From positions 31,501-95,500 of the forward strand of contig JAJEBF010000026.1 of NCBI GenBank assembly GCA_022824025.1: DNA of 64,000 nucleotides, in the 5' to 3' direction. The notes below the pieces were generated by a model. That model searched no databases. It saw only the letters and a list, made by a program, of their open reading frames with translations, and was not told where the DNA came from. Below, piece after piece: positions 8,001 to 16,810 of this stretch; the stretch's first letter is position 1, and each line of letters begins with the position of its first letter. The DNA comes from Caldilineaceae bacterium (GTDB lineage Bacteria; Chloroflexota; Anaerolineae; Caldilineales; Caldilineaceae). Made by a program: the position numbers and the translations under genes.

Positions 8001-9656
8001 TCAATCCGCGTCCTCGTCGCCGGCCTTTTTCTCTCCGCCTGCTTCCGCCTGCTCTTCCTGCAACCCCGCCAAAGCGCCCCGGACCTGTCTCCACGCCCGC
8101 TTCAGCAGCGGAACCGCCTTTGTTTCCGTCCTTTTATGCGCAAACTCGATGTTCACAAAGCCCTCTGTCAAACGGGCAACAGCCGCCTCATCCTCCCCTT
8201 CAATCCGGTCAGCCAACCGCGCCTGAAATCGGTGCGGCGTCTCGCCCGGGCGCCTGCGCATCCCGTGCTCGGCAGCGCTTTCCAGCGTCGACACATAGAA
8301 GTACCGCACCTGCTCATCGGCCGGCAGACGGCCAAGCATCAGATCGTTCAGCCAGCGCCGCACACGCGAACGCCCCGTCTTGCCCTCCTCCTCCTCCTCG
8401 GGCTGCAGCGCCCGCGCCCGCCACTCGTTAAAGGCTTCTCCTATCTGCCGCCAACCCTGCAGGAATTGCCGTAACCAGGCCAGCAGGCGCTGGAAATTCA
8501 CCCCCCGCCCCTGGAGATAAATGTACGTCGCATAGCCCAGCAAGAGCGCGACAATAATCCAGAACACCGTCCCGCCAAGCCAGGCCGGCCCGTCCGCTTG
8601 CTGAACCTGCTCGAACGGCAGATCCCCCATCTCCGGCTGCTCGCGCGGCGGCTCCTCGATCACCTCCTCGTCTCCCCCAAACAGAAGCGCAAGGAGCCCC
8701 ATCAGCAGTCCCAACAGCCCAAAGACCGCGCCGGATATTGCCCTGATTGCCCATCCCATCAGTTGAGCAAGCCGGAAAGTGCCGCCCAGCGGCATCAGGA
8801 AGGCTGCCGCCGCCACCACCGCCAGCAGTCCAAAAGCGTAGAATGGCCAGTTGCGCACGATACTGCCTTCGCTCGGCAGTCTCGCCAGCTGCCACCTGGC
8901 CCGCAAGGCCGCCAGATGCCCGAATGTCAGCAACAGCAAGCCTAAAACGAAGTACACGACCGCCGCGCCAATTACGCCTCCTGCAATGTCCTGGCGAACC
9001 AACGCAAAAAACCCGTTCGTACCCATGCCAACCTGGCTGCCCGCAGTCAGCACAATGAGAAGCATGCCTCCCAACGCCCAACGTTCACTGAATCTGCGTA
9101 CCAGCGCCCCGCGATCACTCTGAATCCGATGATCGTCGCCGCTGATCGGTCTTGACGCAGCCTCCAAATCGGCCAGTTCGTCCGTCTGCAGACCCATCGA
9201 CAGAAAGTCATTTGTCACCAGAACCGCCATCCCCCATGCAATCAGAATCAAGACCGCGTTGATGACAAAACTGAACGTCAGGAAGACGCCGATCGGTTGC
9301 AATAGCAGCGAGGACGGCGACGGCCAGCCTTCCACAGTCGCCCACAGCGCCAAACGCGCCGCAAAGAGAATCAACCCAATTTCCGATAGGCGAAATGCCA
9401 GCGTACGCCGGTTCCTCTGCTCCGGTCGCACCATTATCGTCGTCGTATAGCCGCCGATCAGCGCCGCGCCAATCGAGCTGATTCGCAAAATACCTAAGTA
9501 TGTCGGAGGCAGCCCCGGACCGATGTGCCGGATGAACGACGTCAGGGCGACCATCAGGCAGCCAACCAGCGCGGCAATAACGGCAGGACGCAACAAAGAA
9601 TCCTGCCACGCATTGTCATAGTCGATATACTGTTGGGAACTGCCTGCCTCTTGCAT
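8001..9656 (-). CDS. Multi-pass membrane protein with DUF4129-like C-terminus
   Basis: 551 aa from the ATG at 9656, which lies 12 nt after the stop of the DUF58 gene and after a GAGCGAGA ribosome-site-like sequence; the open frame further up overlaps DUF58 coding sequence and is not used. Roughly nine or ten hydrophobic helices fill the first 330 residues, and one more helix (FWIIVALLLGYATYIYL) precedes a cytoplasmic C-terminal part with RYFYVSTLESAAEHGMRRRPGETPxxF, typical of DUF4129. In MoxR clusters this protein usually stands with a transglutaminase-like partner, here not present in the window. Function unknown, probably envelope related. Confidence 0.8.
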   Translation of the reverse strand: MQEAGSSQQYIDYDNAWQDSLLRPAVIAALVGCLMVALTSFIRHIGPGLPPTYLGILRISSIGAALIGGYTTTIMVRPEQRNRRTLAFRLSEIGLILFAARLALWATVEGWPSPSSLLLQPIGVFLTFSFVINAVLILIAWGMAVLVTNDFLSMGLQTDELADLEAASRPISGDDHRIQSDRGALVRRFSERWALGGMLLIVLTAGSQVGMGTNGFFALVRQDIAGGVIGAAVVYFVLGLLLLTFGHLAALRARWQLARLPSEGSIVRNWPFYAFGLLAVVAAAAFLMPLGGTFRLAQLMGWAIRAISGAVFGLLGLLMGLLALLFGGDEEVIEEPPREQPEMGDLPFEQVQQADGPAWLGGTVFWIIVALLLGYATYIYLQGRGVNFQRLLAWLRQFLQGWRQIGEAFNEWRARALQPEEEEEGKTGRSRVRRWLNDLMLGRLPADEQVRYFYVSTLESAAEHGMRRRPGETPHRFQARLADRIEGEDEAAVARLTEGFVNIEFAHKRTETKAVPLLKRAWRQVRGALAGLQEEQAEAGGEKKAGDEDAD

Positions 9657-9667
9657 TTCTCGCTCGG

Positions 9668-10942
9668 CTATTTCTGCAACTTCAGCAGATCCGATTCCCA
9701 AATCGTCTGATGCGATACAATGCCCAGCGCCTCCGCCTGCTCTTGCATCCGCTTGAACTGGGGCTGCAGTGTGCAGGCAAGGGCAAACACGTTGATCCCC
9801 CGCCGGTACAGACCATGAAGAACCCATACGAGGCCTTCGGTCAGGCGGGGCGTCACGACCACCAGCGTCGAACCCCAACTCAGATGCGCCGTCCGCGCCG
9901 GCAACCAGGTCGGCAGCGCAATCGGCGAAATCCAGTCCTCCCCTCCCGCTTTCCCCTCGGCCGTCTCCGCCTGACGCCCGCTATTCCGGCCTGCCGGCTC
10001 CACTTCAGCGTTCCGCGCGTCCCGCAGCTGAATTCGCGCCAGTATCTCGAGAATGCCCATCAAATGGGCGCGGCCGTTTCGCGAAGGCACCTCCAGCACC
10101 TCCGCGCCTGAACGGGGATCCTCCCCGTTGCTGAGAAATCCCACCTCCTGCCTCTGCTCGGCCACATGGCTCGCCACAGACGCCGCCAGCACCACCGCCC
10201 ATTCGCTGCCGCTGTACTCCTCCCGGTACGGAAAAGCGCTTCGGTCCAAGTCAAGCACAACCGTCGTGCTCAGGGCCATCGAAGGCTGGAACTTCTTCAC
10301 CAGAAGCGCGTCCTCCCGCGCGCTCGCCCGCCAGTGAATATGACGCATACTGTCCCCGCTGGCATAGGGGCGGACCCCCGCCATCCGCGTCGGGTCTTGA
10401 AAGAGCCGGTGGGGACTGCGCATATCGCCGAACGGCAGCAGACTGGGCAAACCCAGTTCAGCCAGAGAATAGACCTTGGGATAGACCGTCAAGAGGTGGG
10501 ACTTCGTCTCCTGCCAGGAGGACTCGGCGAAGCCGAACAGGTCTCCCGTTTGCAGGTTGAGAGGACCGATCTCATAGTAGCCGCGCCGGTGACAGTGCAG
10601 TGAAAACCGGCGGTTTGTCAGCGAGCGGCCCCCAATGCTGATCACTGTGCTGTACTCATCGACCGCTCGCAGGTCGATCGGGATGTTCTCCTGCAGCCGC
10701 AACCACGGGATCGGCAGGCGGCTGCGGTTCTGAAAACTGACATCACTGCGAATTGTCTCGCCGGCAAACGCCTTGGCCGGCGCTCGCCGCGAAACCTTCA
10801 AATTGCGAAGACTGCGCCGGGTCCACCAATGACTGATCAGCCATACGCCTCCTACTACATAGAAGACATAGTAAATCCAGTCCATCCGCAGAAAGACGGC
10901 AAACCCAAACAAAAAAAGGAGAAGAAAGAAAAGATCAAACAA
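9668..10942 (-). CDS. DUF58 domain protein
   Basis: 424 aa. Two hydrophobic segments at the N-terminus (about 1-40) anchor it. A beta-rich stretch follows with NRSRLPIPWLRLQE, then the DUF58 hallmark VRPYASGDSMRHIHWRASAR, then a von-Willebrand-A-like fold starting VVLDLDRS. The family accompanies MoxR ATPases in nearly all bacteria and is thought to work with them in assembling or maturing envelope or enzyme complexes; the exact role is unknown. It starts 4 bp after the moxR stop. Confidence 0.9.
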   Translation of the reverse strand: MFDLFFLLLFLFGFAVFLRMDWIYYVFYVVGGVWLISHWWTRRSLRNLKVSRRAPAKAFAGETIRSDVSFQNRSRLPIPWLRLQENIPIDLRAVDEYSTVISIGGRSLTNRRFSLHCHRRGYYEIGPLNLQTGDLFGFAESSWQETKSHLLTVYPKVYSLAELGLPSLLPFGDMRSPHRLFQDPTRMAGVRPYASGDSMRHIHWRASAREDALLVKKFQPSMALSTTVVLDLDRSAFPYREEYSGSEWAVVLAASVASHVAEQRQEVGFLSNGEDPRSGAEVLEVPSRNGRAHLMGILEILARIQLRDARNAEVEPAGRNSGRQAETAEGKAGGEDWISPIALPTWLPARTAHLSWGSTLVVVTPRLTEGLVWVLHGLYRRGINVFALACTLQPQFKRMQEQAEALGIVSHQTIWESDLLKLQK

Positions 10943-10946
10943 CCCT

Positions 10947-11933
10947 TTAAGCCTCTTCCTCGACGGCAGGAGCCCCAGACCACTCCTCTGTCGTATCGCC
11001 CAGATCGAGCGTGGTTTCTTCCAGCAGCTCGGAGATGATCTGTTCGGCCGTGCGCCCCCTCAACGCCGCGTCCGAGCGCACGATGCAGCGGTGCGGCAAG
11101 GCCAGCGGAGCCAGCGCCTGCACGTCGTCCGGCAGCGCAAACTCTCGCCCCCGCAACGCGGCCCGCGCCTGCGCGCCTCGATACAGCGCCAGCGAACCTC
11201 GCGGGCTCGCGCCCAACGCAAGATCGGAGTGGCTGCGCGTCGCCTGGACCAATCCCACAATATAGTCCCGTATGCTGTCAGCCACCGTCACCTGCCATAT
11301 CTGTTCCGCCAGCTCCGGCAGATTGTGGCCGTCAACGACCGCATCCAACGTCTCAATCGGGTGTCGATGCCCTAAGTTGACCAGCATCTCCCCCTCCTCC
11401 GTGTTCGACAGATAACCCAGGTTCAATTTGAACAGGAATCGATCGAGCTGTGCCTCCGGCAGCGGGAAAGTGCCTTCATACTCCACCGGGTTCTGCGTCG
11501 CAATCACCATGAACGGGCGCGGCAAGGGCCGGGTTACCCCGTCCGCGGTAATCTGCTGTTCGCCCATACACTCCAGGAGAGCCGCCTGCGTGCGCGGCGT
11601 GGCGCGGTTTATTTCGTCCGCCAGCAGAATATGGGTGAATGCGGGCCCGGCGATAAACTGGAACTGCCGCGTCTCCTGGTTAAATATGCTCGTGCCCGTG
11701 ATGTCGCTGGGAAGCAGATCCGGCGTGCACTGCAGACGGCGAAAGTCCACGCCCAGGCTGACCGACAGCGCCCGCGCCATCATCGTCTTGCCTACGCCCG
11801 GAACATCCTCAAGCAGAACGTGGCCTTCGCACAACAGTGCGATCAGCAGATGCTCGATGACCTCCTCTTTGCCAACGATCACATCGCCGACGTTTTCCTG
11901 TACACCGTGAAAGAACTCCTGCGCGTTCTGCAT
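10947..11933 (-). CDS. MoxR family AAA+ ATPase
   Basis: 328 aa, full-length MoxR. Walker A EDVPGVGKT (42-50), Walker B LLADEINR (103-110), sensor 1 IATQNP (144-149), and the family signature PLPEAQLDRF after it. ATP-driven chaperone-like role with the downstream DUF58 protein. First gene of a tight three-gene minus-strand operon (gaps of 4 and 11 bp). Start ATG with AGAGG six bases upstream. Confidence 0.93.
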   Translation of the reverse strand: MQNAQEFFHGVQENVGDVIVGKEEVIEHLLIALLCEGHVLLEDVPGVGKTMMARALSVSLGVDFRRLQCTPDLLPSDITGTSIFNQETRQFQFIAGPAFTHILLADEINRATPRTQAALLECMGEQQITADGVTRPLPRPFMVIATQNPVEYEGTFPLPEAQLDRFLFKLNLGYLSNTEEGEMLVNLGHRHPIETLDAVVDGHNLPELAEQIWQVTVADSIRDYIVGLVQATRSHSDLALGASPRGSLALYRGAQARAALRGREFALPDDVQALAPLALPHRCIVRSDAALRGRTAEQIISELLEETTLDLGDTTEEWSGAPAVEEEA

Positions 11934-12171
11934 GCAATGCCTCTATTCCTGGATCGGTGAGGGCTTCGCCATTGTTCCGAGACTCGGCGCGGGCCACTGT
12001 CTTGACAGCCGGTAAAGGCCGGCGCAGGCGGCGTCCCTTCAGCGCGCCAAACAAACTCGGAAGGGCGATTCTATCCGCCCATTCTACTTTAATCTCATGA
12101 TTTCTCCGAACTCGCTGGCCCCAACAATGCGCCGCCCCGCGTTCGCCCCACAGTTCTTCCCGCCGCTCGCC

Positions 12172-12227
12172 CGCAAATCCCCAAATCCCACTTATCCCCC
12201 AAATCCCCGTCCAGACAACCAACCCCT
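12172..12227. repeat. C-rich heptad-like repeat (CCCAAAT units)
   Basis: CAAATCC occurs three times at about 7- and 21-nt intervals. The minus strand reads GGACGGGGATTTGGGGG and further G-runs. The same GGAC(G/T)GGGATTTGG core is found at 3.05 kb and 20.67 kb. Confidence 0.6.
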
Positions 12228-12264
12228 ACAGTGCCCGCCTCGTCCAGGATCCACCCCGCTTCCT

Positions 12265-12293
12265 TTGACCTCAAAGGTCCTTTGTGCTATCGT
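12265..12293 (+). promoter_or_regulatory. Sigma70-type promoter of tRNA-Arg
   Basis: TTGACC (12265-12270), a 17-bp spacer and TATCGT (12288-12293), about 24 bp before the mature tRNA 5' end. Confidence 0.6.
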
Positions 12294-12316
12294 CTGGGAG
12301 GTGCGCAGTGCTTCCT

Positions 12317-12389
12317 GCCCCCGTAGCTCAGAGGATAGAGCAGAGGTTTCCTAAACCTTGAGCCGTAGGTTCGACTCCTACCGGGGGCG
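12317..12389 (+). tRNA. tRNA-Arg (anticodon CCT)
   Basis: All four arms fold by eye. The acceptor GCCCCCG (12317-12323) pairs with CGGGGGC (12382-12388). The D arm is GCTC/GAGC, the anticodon arm GAGGT/ACCTT with loop TTCCTAA, and the T arm GTAGG/CCTAC with loop TTCGACT. The anticodon CCT reads AGG codons. The discriminator base is G and the CCA end is not encoded. No integrase or duplicated 3' end is seen nearby. Confidence 0.95.
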
Positions 12390-12427
12390 CTCTTCTTCCC
12401 CACAAATCAGAGGGTAACAGGTAACGC

Positions 12428-12458
12428 AAAAAGAGAGTCGCGGACGCGACTCTCTCTT
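12428..12458. terminator. Strong hairpin, likely terminator for the M81 gene and the tRNA
   Basis: AGAGAGTCGCG (12432-12442) pairs perfectly with CGCGACTCTCT (12445-12455). On the minus strand five T follow, which suits the end of the M81 peptidase gene (stop at 12487). On the plus strand the tail is TCTTCCCCC, weaker but able to end the tRNA transcript. Confidence 0.7.
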
Positions 12459-12486
12459 CCCCCTTCTTGTCCGCCAAAACGAAATT

Positions 12487-13965
12487 CTAATCCAGATCTG
12501 TGAATGGATAGACAGCCCTTCCCAGCCGCCGGAAGGACAGGCCGGCCAGGCTGTGCACGCTCGGTTCCGCCACCACGTGGATTGCGCCCGCCCACGACGC
12601 AAACCCGGCGCGAAAATGCGCGCTCGATTTCACGCAAACATACCGCATCTGCCGCGGATCCAGCCCGAGCGTCCGCGCGAAAGCGGTATCAAAGGGTTGC
12701 TCCCGCTTGCTCACCAGCAACACGTGAATCCCTTCCTGGACCACATGCGCCGACGGGCCCATATCACCTCTCAACCCCGCATACATGGGCCCGTCATACT
12801 GAAACGTCCCATCAGAAAGCGCCGCAACCTCCACCTCCATCGGCACAGGCGCCCCCTGCATCGGAGACGACTTGCCGCCGACCTCCAGGGCCGCGTGTCC
12901 GCCTACACCCGCCTCCTGACAGATTGCAACCGCCTCAGGGTCGACAATGTAGAGCACGCACGCATCCTCCAACTGCATGTCGATAAAGGTCCGCAAGACG
13001 CCCGTGCTGTCTCCCGGCGACCCTCCGCCCGTGTTGTCCTGCATATCGGCCAGAATGACAGGGTAAAGTCCCTCTTCTTGCGCCCTTTCCAGCGCCGCAC
13101 GCGCAGAAAACAGCTCCAACTGCCAGTCTTCTCGCCGCGCAAATATCCACTCCCCCAACTGGTCTGCAAGGGCCTGCGCCAGCCGCTGGTTGTCGTCCGT
13201 CACAACATAGACCGACGCGCCCATGTCCGGTACATCCGCCAGAAAAAAACAGGTCGCGATCGAGCCGCACACGACCCCTGGCTGAGACTCGATCCTGTGC
13301 AGTTCAGCGATCGCCTCCCGCATCGGCGGATGCGCCGTCACCTGGTTGAGCCCCCACGCCATCGGAATCCTGTGCAAGGCCATCGTCGGCCGCAGCCCCT
13401 CGCCCAGAATTCGCGCCAACACATCCGCGCACTCTCGGCCCCGCGCCGCCATGTCGACCTCAGGAAATGATTCACGCCCGATCAGCGCATCGGCCATCTC
13501 GACCATCTGCCGCGAAACATTCGAGTGTATGTCCAACTGCGCCAGCACCGGCACGTCCGGGCCAACCGTCTCCCGAACCTTCGCGAGCAGATGGCCCTCC
13601 GCATCCGCTAAGCCGTCAGGCCCGTCGAGATCCCCAACCGCCATCGAACCGTGCAGCTCCAACAGCACGCCGTCCAAAGGCAGCGCATCCTTCAGCCCGT
13701 CTAAAATGCGCCCAAGGAGCTCATCATACAGCGGCCGCGGCGTCGGCGCGCTCGGCTGCGGTTCGCCAAATAAAGTCGGGACCAGCTCGAATCCGTGCGC
13801 TCGCGCCCCCTCGATAAACCCGCCAATCGGCGTATTCGTACCCGCAAACGTATGCAGGATCTCGTCGTCTTCTAGCAGGAACCGTTCCTCATAGCTCGCG
13901 CGCGTCGTCGCTACCGGCGTAAACGTGCTGCTCTCGTGGCTGAGTCCCCCAACCGCAACTCTCAT
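12487..13965 (-). CDS. M81 family metallopeptidase (MlrC-like)
   Basis: 492 aa, full length for the family named after MlrC, the zinc peptidase finishing microcystin breakdown; most bacterial members have unknown substrates. The N-terminus has the typical GGLSHESSTF (6-15). Putative metal and catalytic residues sit in LHGSM (104-108) and LDIHSN (D145, H147). The middle ADMQDNTGGGSPGDST segment and the C-terminal KSSAHFRAGF are family hallmarks. It is the last gene of a minus-strand group with an SDR, a propeller protein and a Gfo oxidoreductase, pointing to catabolism of an amide or modified sugar. Confidence 0.9.
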   Translation of the reverse strand: MRVAVGGLSHESSTFTPVATTRASYEERFLLEDDEILHTFAGTNTPIGGFIEGARAHGFELVPTLFGEPQPSAPTPRPLYDELLGRILDGLKDALPLDGVLLELHGSMAVGDLDGPDGLADAEGHLLAKVRETVGPDVPVLAQLDIHSNVSRQMVEMADALIGRESFPEVDMAARGRECADVLARILGEGLRPTMALHRIPMAWGLNQVTAHPPMREAIAELHRIESQPGVVCGSIATCFFLADVPDMGASVYVVTDDNQRLAQALADQLGEWIFARREDWQLELFSARAALERAQEEGLYPVILADMQDNTGGGSPGDSTGVLRTFIDMQLEDACVLYIVDPEAVAICQEAGVGGHAALEVGGKSSPMQGAPVPMEVEVAALSDGTFQYDGPMYAGLRGDMGPSAHVVQEGIHVLLVSKREQPFDTAFARTLGLDPRQMRYVCVKSSAHFRAGFASWAGAIHVVAEPSVHSLAGLSFRRLGRAVYPFTDLD

Positions 13966-14310
13966 CCCGTCCTCCCGGTGGCCATTCCCTGCCTTCTCTT
14001 CTCAGCTCCCTTGCAGTTCTGGGCCTCCCCCAACCCCCACCCAGCAACGGGGCCGCCTTGCCCTGTTTCGGCGGTCCCCCCGCGCCCCGCCCTACTCGCG
14101 GCCCGCCGCCGCGCCTATCCAAACACACGCCGCCAGCCACCAGGTCTCAACTCAACGGGGCGGGGCAGTGCGTGGACCAGGCGGCCTTGCCACGATCCCC
14201 GGCGGCAAACACCCGCCGCCGGGCCGGGGGACACCCCCGGACCCCCGCAAGTCCGCCCGGCGCCGCGGCGCAAACCCGGCGGCCTTCTACACCGACCGCC
14301 ACAACAGCCG
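13966..14310. other. G+C-rich intergenic region between the M81 gene and the SDR
   Basis: 345 bp of very C-rich sequence with no credible gene on either strand. It contains a GC hairpin at 14224-14240 and CGCCGCCGG-type runs. No T-run follows the hairpin on either strand. Confidence 0.5.
14224..14240. repeat. GC-rich hairpin
   Basis: CCGGGGG-ACA-CCCCCGG, a seven-base-pair perfect stem with a three-base loop, followed by a further ACCCCCG copy. It lacks a T-tract, so it is more a REP-like or mRNA-stabilising structure than a classic terminator. Confidence 0.5.
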
Positions 14311-15111
14311 CTATCCACCGTCCTCGGCCGCCTCAGGCAGCACAAGCCCATGCACAAAACCGCCGTCAACGCGCAAAATCGTGCCCGTCACATAGTCGGC
14401 ATCGTCGCTCGCAAGATAGGCCGTCGCTTTCCCAATATCCTCCGGCACCCCTATCCGCCCCCAAGGAATGCGGCGGCCCCCTTCGGCGATCTCCTCCTCA
14501 CTGTAGAATTTGCGCTCCCCCGGCGTATCGATCCAGCCGGGATTGATCACATTGACATTGATCCGGTCTCCCGCCAGCTCAGCCGCCATCGTGCGCGCCA
14601 GGTGGTTGATTGCCGCCTTCGACATGTTGTAGGCCCCGCTGCTGGGGAATGCGATCTCCTCGTGAACCGAGCTGATCACCACGATCTTGCCCCGGCTGCG
14701 CCCCGCAAGCGGCTGCTTCAGCATCTGCTGCGCGGCCAACTGGCATGTGTGATAGACGCCGAACTGGGTCACCTCAAACGTCCGCATCACGTTTTCCCAC
14801 TTCGCCTCCACCACCGGCTCGCGCACAGAAACCGCCGCATTGGCCACTGCCACGTCGATGCCCCCAAACCGCGCCACCGCGCCCTCGATCATCGCCGCGA
14901 TTGCCTTTCGGTCCGACACGTCCGCCTGCCACACCAGCGCTTCGCCGCCCATCCGCCGGATCTCTTCCGCCGCGCTCTCAGCCTCAGCCTCCGACGTGCG
15001 GTAATTCACCACCACATTCGCGCCCTCTTCAGCCAGGCATAACGCAATGCCCCGACCGATGCCCAGCGACGCGCCCGTCACCAACGCCGTCTTCCCCTCA
15101 AAACGTCTCAT
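14311..15111 (-). CDS. SDR family NAD(P)-dependent oxidoreductase
   Basis: 266 aa classical SDR resembling glucose 1-dehydrogenase-type enzymes. TGASLGIG (12-19) is the complete cofactor motif; VANAAVS replaces the common NNAG with ANAA; VVISSVHEE and YNMSKAA supply catalytic Ser, Tyr and Lys. The C-terminal VTGTILRVDGGFVHG is typical. It lies between the M81 peptidase and the propeller protein on the same strand, so it may oxidise a sugar or polyol released in that pathway. Confidence 0.92.
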   Translation of the reverse strand: MRRFEGKTALVTGASLGIGRGIALCLAEEGANVVVNYRTSEAEAESAAEEIRRMGGEALVWQADVSDRKAIAAMIEGAVARFGGIDVAVANAAVSVREPVVEAKWENVMRTFEVTQFGVYHTCQLAAQQMLKQPLAGRSRGKIVVISSVHEEIAFPSSGAYNMSKAAINHLARTMAAELAGDRINVNVINPGWIDTPGERKFYSEEEIAEGGRRIPWGRIGVPEDIGKATAYLASDDADYVTGTILRVDGGFVHGLVLPEAAEDGG

Positions 15112-15235
15112 CTAAAAACTCCATTCCTGGTGTAAATTCCATCCTGCCGATCGACCGCATCACTCACCACTGCCCTTCGGCCCCCTCCCCATCAATCCCA
15201 CTGTTCCCGCCCCGCGGCGCCTCTCCGCCCCGTCA

Positions 15236-15289
15236 ACCCACTGACCACTGCCCACTGCCCACTGCCCACTGCAGTTCCGACCACTGCAG
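15236..15289. repeat. Short 7-nt tandem repeat (CCCACTG/ACCACTG)
   Basis: Five consecutive 7-nt units (ACCCACTG, ACCACTG, then three CCCACTG), a spacer CAGTTCCG, then ACCACTG and CAG. The same layout, including the spacer and the final ACCACTGCAG, is found at 56307-56360. Related units occur near 3005, 48651 and 60911. Confidence 0.8.
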
Positions 15290-15297
15290 ATCCATTC

Positions 15298-16779
15298 TCA
15301 ACGAAACCAGTACGAATAGAGCTCCGCCTGCCACAAATGGAATCGCAGCCGGACAGTCCGGCCCGCCAGCTCCTTCAGACTCCGCCCATCGCGCCATTCA
15401 ACCTTTTCGTCAATGCTATCCTTGATGGCCGGAATGCAGTCCTCTTTCGTATAGCCGGGAATGGGCGCGCCGCTTCCCGCGTCAATCACCTCTACCAGCA
15501 CACGCCCCCGCCACGAATCCGCATTCACGTGCAGCGCATCGCCGCGCACATCTACCGGACGTGTAAGGACCGACCCCCACTCAATCCCGCCTTTCAGCGA
15601 AACAAAACCGTCCATGCGCAGCCGCGCCAGGCAGAGCGCGCTGGCATCCAGGTAGCGCCTGTTCAGCGTATCCTCAACCGAAAGGCTGCGATAGCGAAAA
15701 CCCAGATAGTAGAACCACAACTCATTGTTCCGTTGAACGGGACGGTTCAGGATCAGGATCTGGCCCGTATCGTACGTCTCGCCGTCTCCAACCGGTGACA
15801 GCTCCATAAATGGCGTCCGGTCCGCCGCCCGCTCCCAGTCCAGCAGATTGCGGCTGGATGCCAGCTCCACTGACTTGCGGCTGTCAACGTTCTCATACAT
15901 GGGGGGATGTTTGCCCGCCCAGTGGTGCATCACCGGCATCGCCAGGTAATGGCCCTCATACGGAAATATCGGGAAGTTGTACACATCCGTACGCCACTCC
16001 TCCGGCCGGTTGTAGATCGGTGTCAGATACGCCGGATCGTCGAAAAATCGCTGCAGCCGTTCATGGCCGTTTTCCTGGTCGGTCTGGTCCGCATGAAAGA
16101 TCAGCCCGTGCTCCTTCCAGCCCGCGAAATTCTCGCTCGTGTACAGATGCCACGATCGCCCGTAAGGTCCGTTCCGTTTGACCGCAGCGATAAACTGCCG
16201 CCGAGCCTCGTCGTATGTCAGGTGCGACTCATCATGGCTGTGCAGCGTGGGTACATCCAGATCCTCCCAGTGCAAAAAGTCCGCCGAAACCACCGAGCGC
16301 AGCGCGCTCCCCCCGTAGCGCAGACCCTTGAAACGCCGGCGCGGATCCGGATCGTGCGGATCGTAGATCGGCCCCTGAAGCAGCCCTTTCGCGCTGGGAA
16401 GAATGTTGTTCTCGCCGCCGACCGGCGTGCCCTTCCAGGTCAGCGCAGAATAGTCATGCAGCCCCAGAAACGGCTTCTCCCAGTTCACGCCGTCCTCCGA
16501 AACCGCATAACAGGCGAAACTCTCCCCGCCAACCGGCGCCCCGGTCACACCCAGCCGCACTTCTGGATCCAACCCCTCCGCCCCGGTCAGGTAGATCATC
16601 TTGAAGATCCCCTCGTCCGGCAGCCAGACCGGCGACGTCCGGATCTGAATCACATTGTTCTCCCAGCGGTGTTCCGGCCGGATCACAACGTTGTCGCGCG
16701 CCTTCTGCGGCTGGTGCAGCTTGCGCGCCAGATTATCGATCGCCTCGACCTCGTAATCGTCGATAAAGAGGTGTTTCAT
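15298..16779 (-). CDS. Beta-propeller glycosidase-like protein (GH32/43-like fold)
   Basis: 493 aa, no signal peptide. Repeated short beta motifs with aromatic-plus-Asp pattern (SEDGVNWEKP, SADFLHWEDL, TSENFAGWKEH, SSRNLLDWERA) are the blades of a five-bladed propeller as in GH32/43/68 enzymes. Candidate acidic residues include the early FIDDYEV and YDPHDPDPRRR segments. A C-terminal beta-sandwich of about 110 residues (from SLKGGIEW) resembles the extra domain of such proteins. Members are common in planctomycetes and Chloroflexota next to dehydrogenases and are uncharacterised. Fold assignment is by pattern; activity is an inference. Confidence 0.65.
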   Translation of the reverse strand: MKHLFIDDYEVEAIDNLARKLHQPQKARDNVVIRPEHRWENNVIQIRTSPVWLPDEGIFKMIYLTGAEGLDPEVRLGVTGAPVGGESFACYAVSEDGVNWEKPFLGLHDYSALTWKGTPVGGENNILPSAKGLLQGPIYDPHDPDPRRRFKGLRYGGSALRSVVSADFLHWEDLDVPTLHSHDESHLTYDEARRQFIAAVKRNGPYGRSWHLYTSENFAGWKEHGLIFHADQTDQENGHERLQRFFDDPAYLTPIYNRPEEWRTDVYNFPIFPYEGHYLAMPVMHHWAGKHPPMYENVDSRKSVELASSRNLLDWERAADRTPFMELSPVGDGETYDTGQILILNRPVQRNNELWFYYLGFRYRSLSVEDTLNRRYLDASALCLARLRMDGFVSLKGGIEWGSVLTRPVDVRGDALHVNADSWRGRVLVEVIDAGSGAPIPGYTKEDCIPAIKDSIDEKVEWRDGRSLKELAGRTVRLRFHLWQAELYSYWFR

Positions 16780-16810
16780 TGCCGACCCTCCTTCCCGCCC
16801 CGCGTCTGAC

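Larger units (their letters stand above)
11934..12316. other. Intergenic region between moxR and tRNA-Arg
   Basis: 383 bp. Near moxR nothing clear is seen apart from its ribosome site. Around 12172-12227 lies a block of CAAATCCC units, followed by the tRNA promoter at 12265-12293. Open frames crossing it are low-complexity and are not proposed as genes. Confidence 0.55.

Noticed and set aside
9657..9878. N-terminal extension of the DUF4129-type membrane protein
   Set aside because: The extra codons overlap DUF58 coding sequence in another phase and look unlike a membrane-protein start.
12317..12389. Genomic island inserted at tRNA-Arg
   Set aside because: No integrase, no duplicated tRNA 3' end and no att-like repeat were found downstream; the following genes have the same base composition.
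15236..15289. Possible CRISPR array
   Set aside because: The units are 7 nt long and contiguous, with no spacers of constant length and no cas genes in the window.
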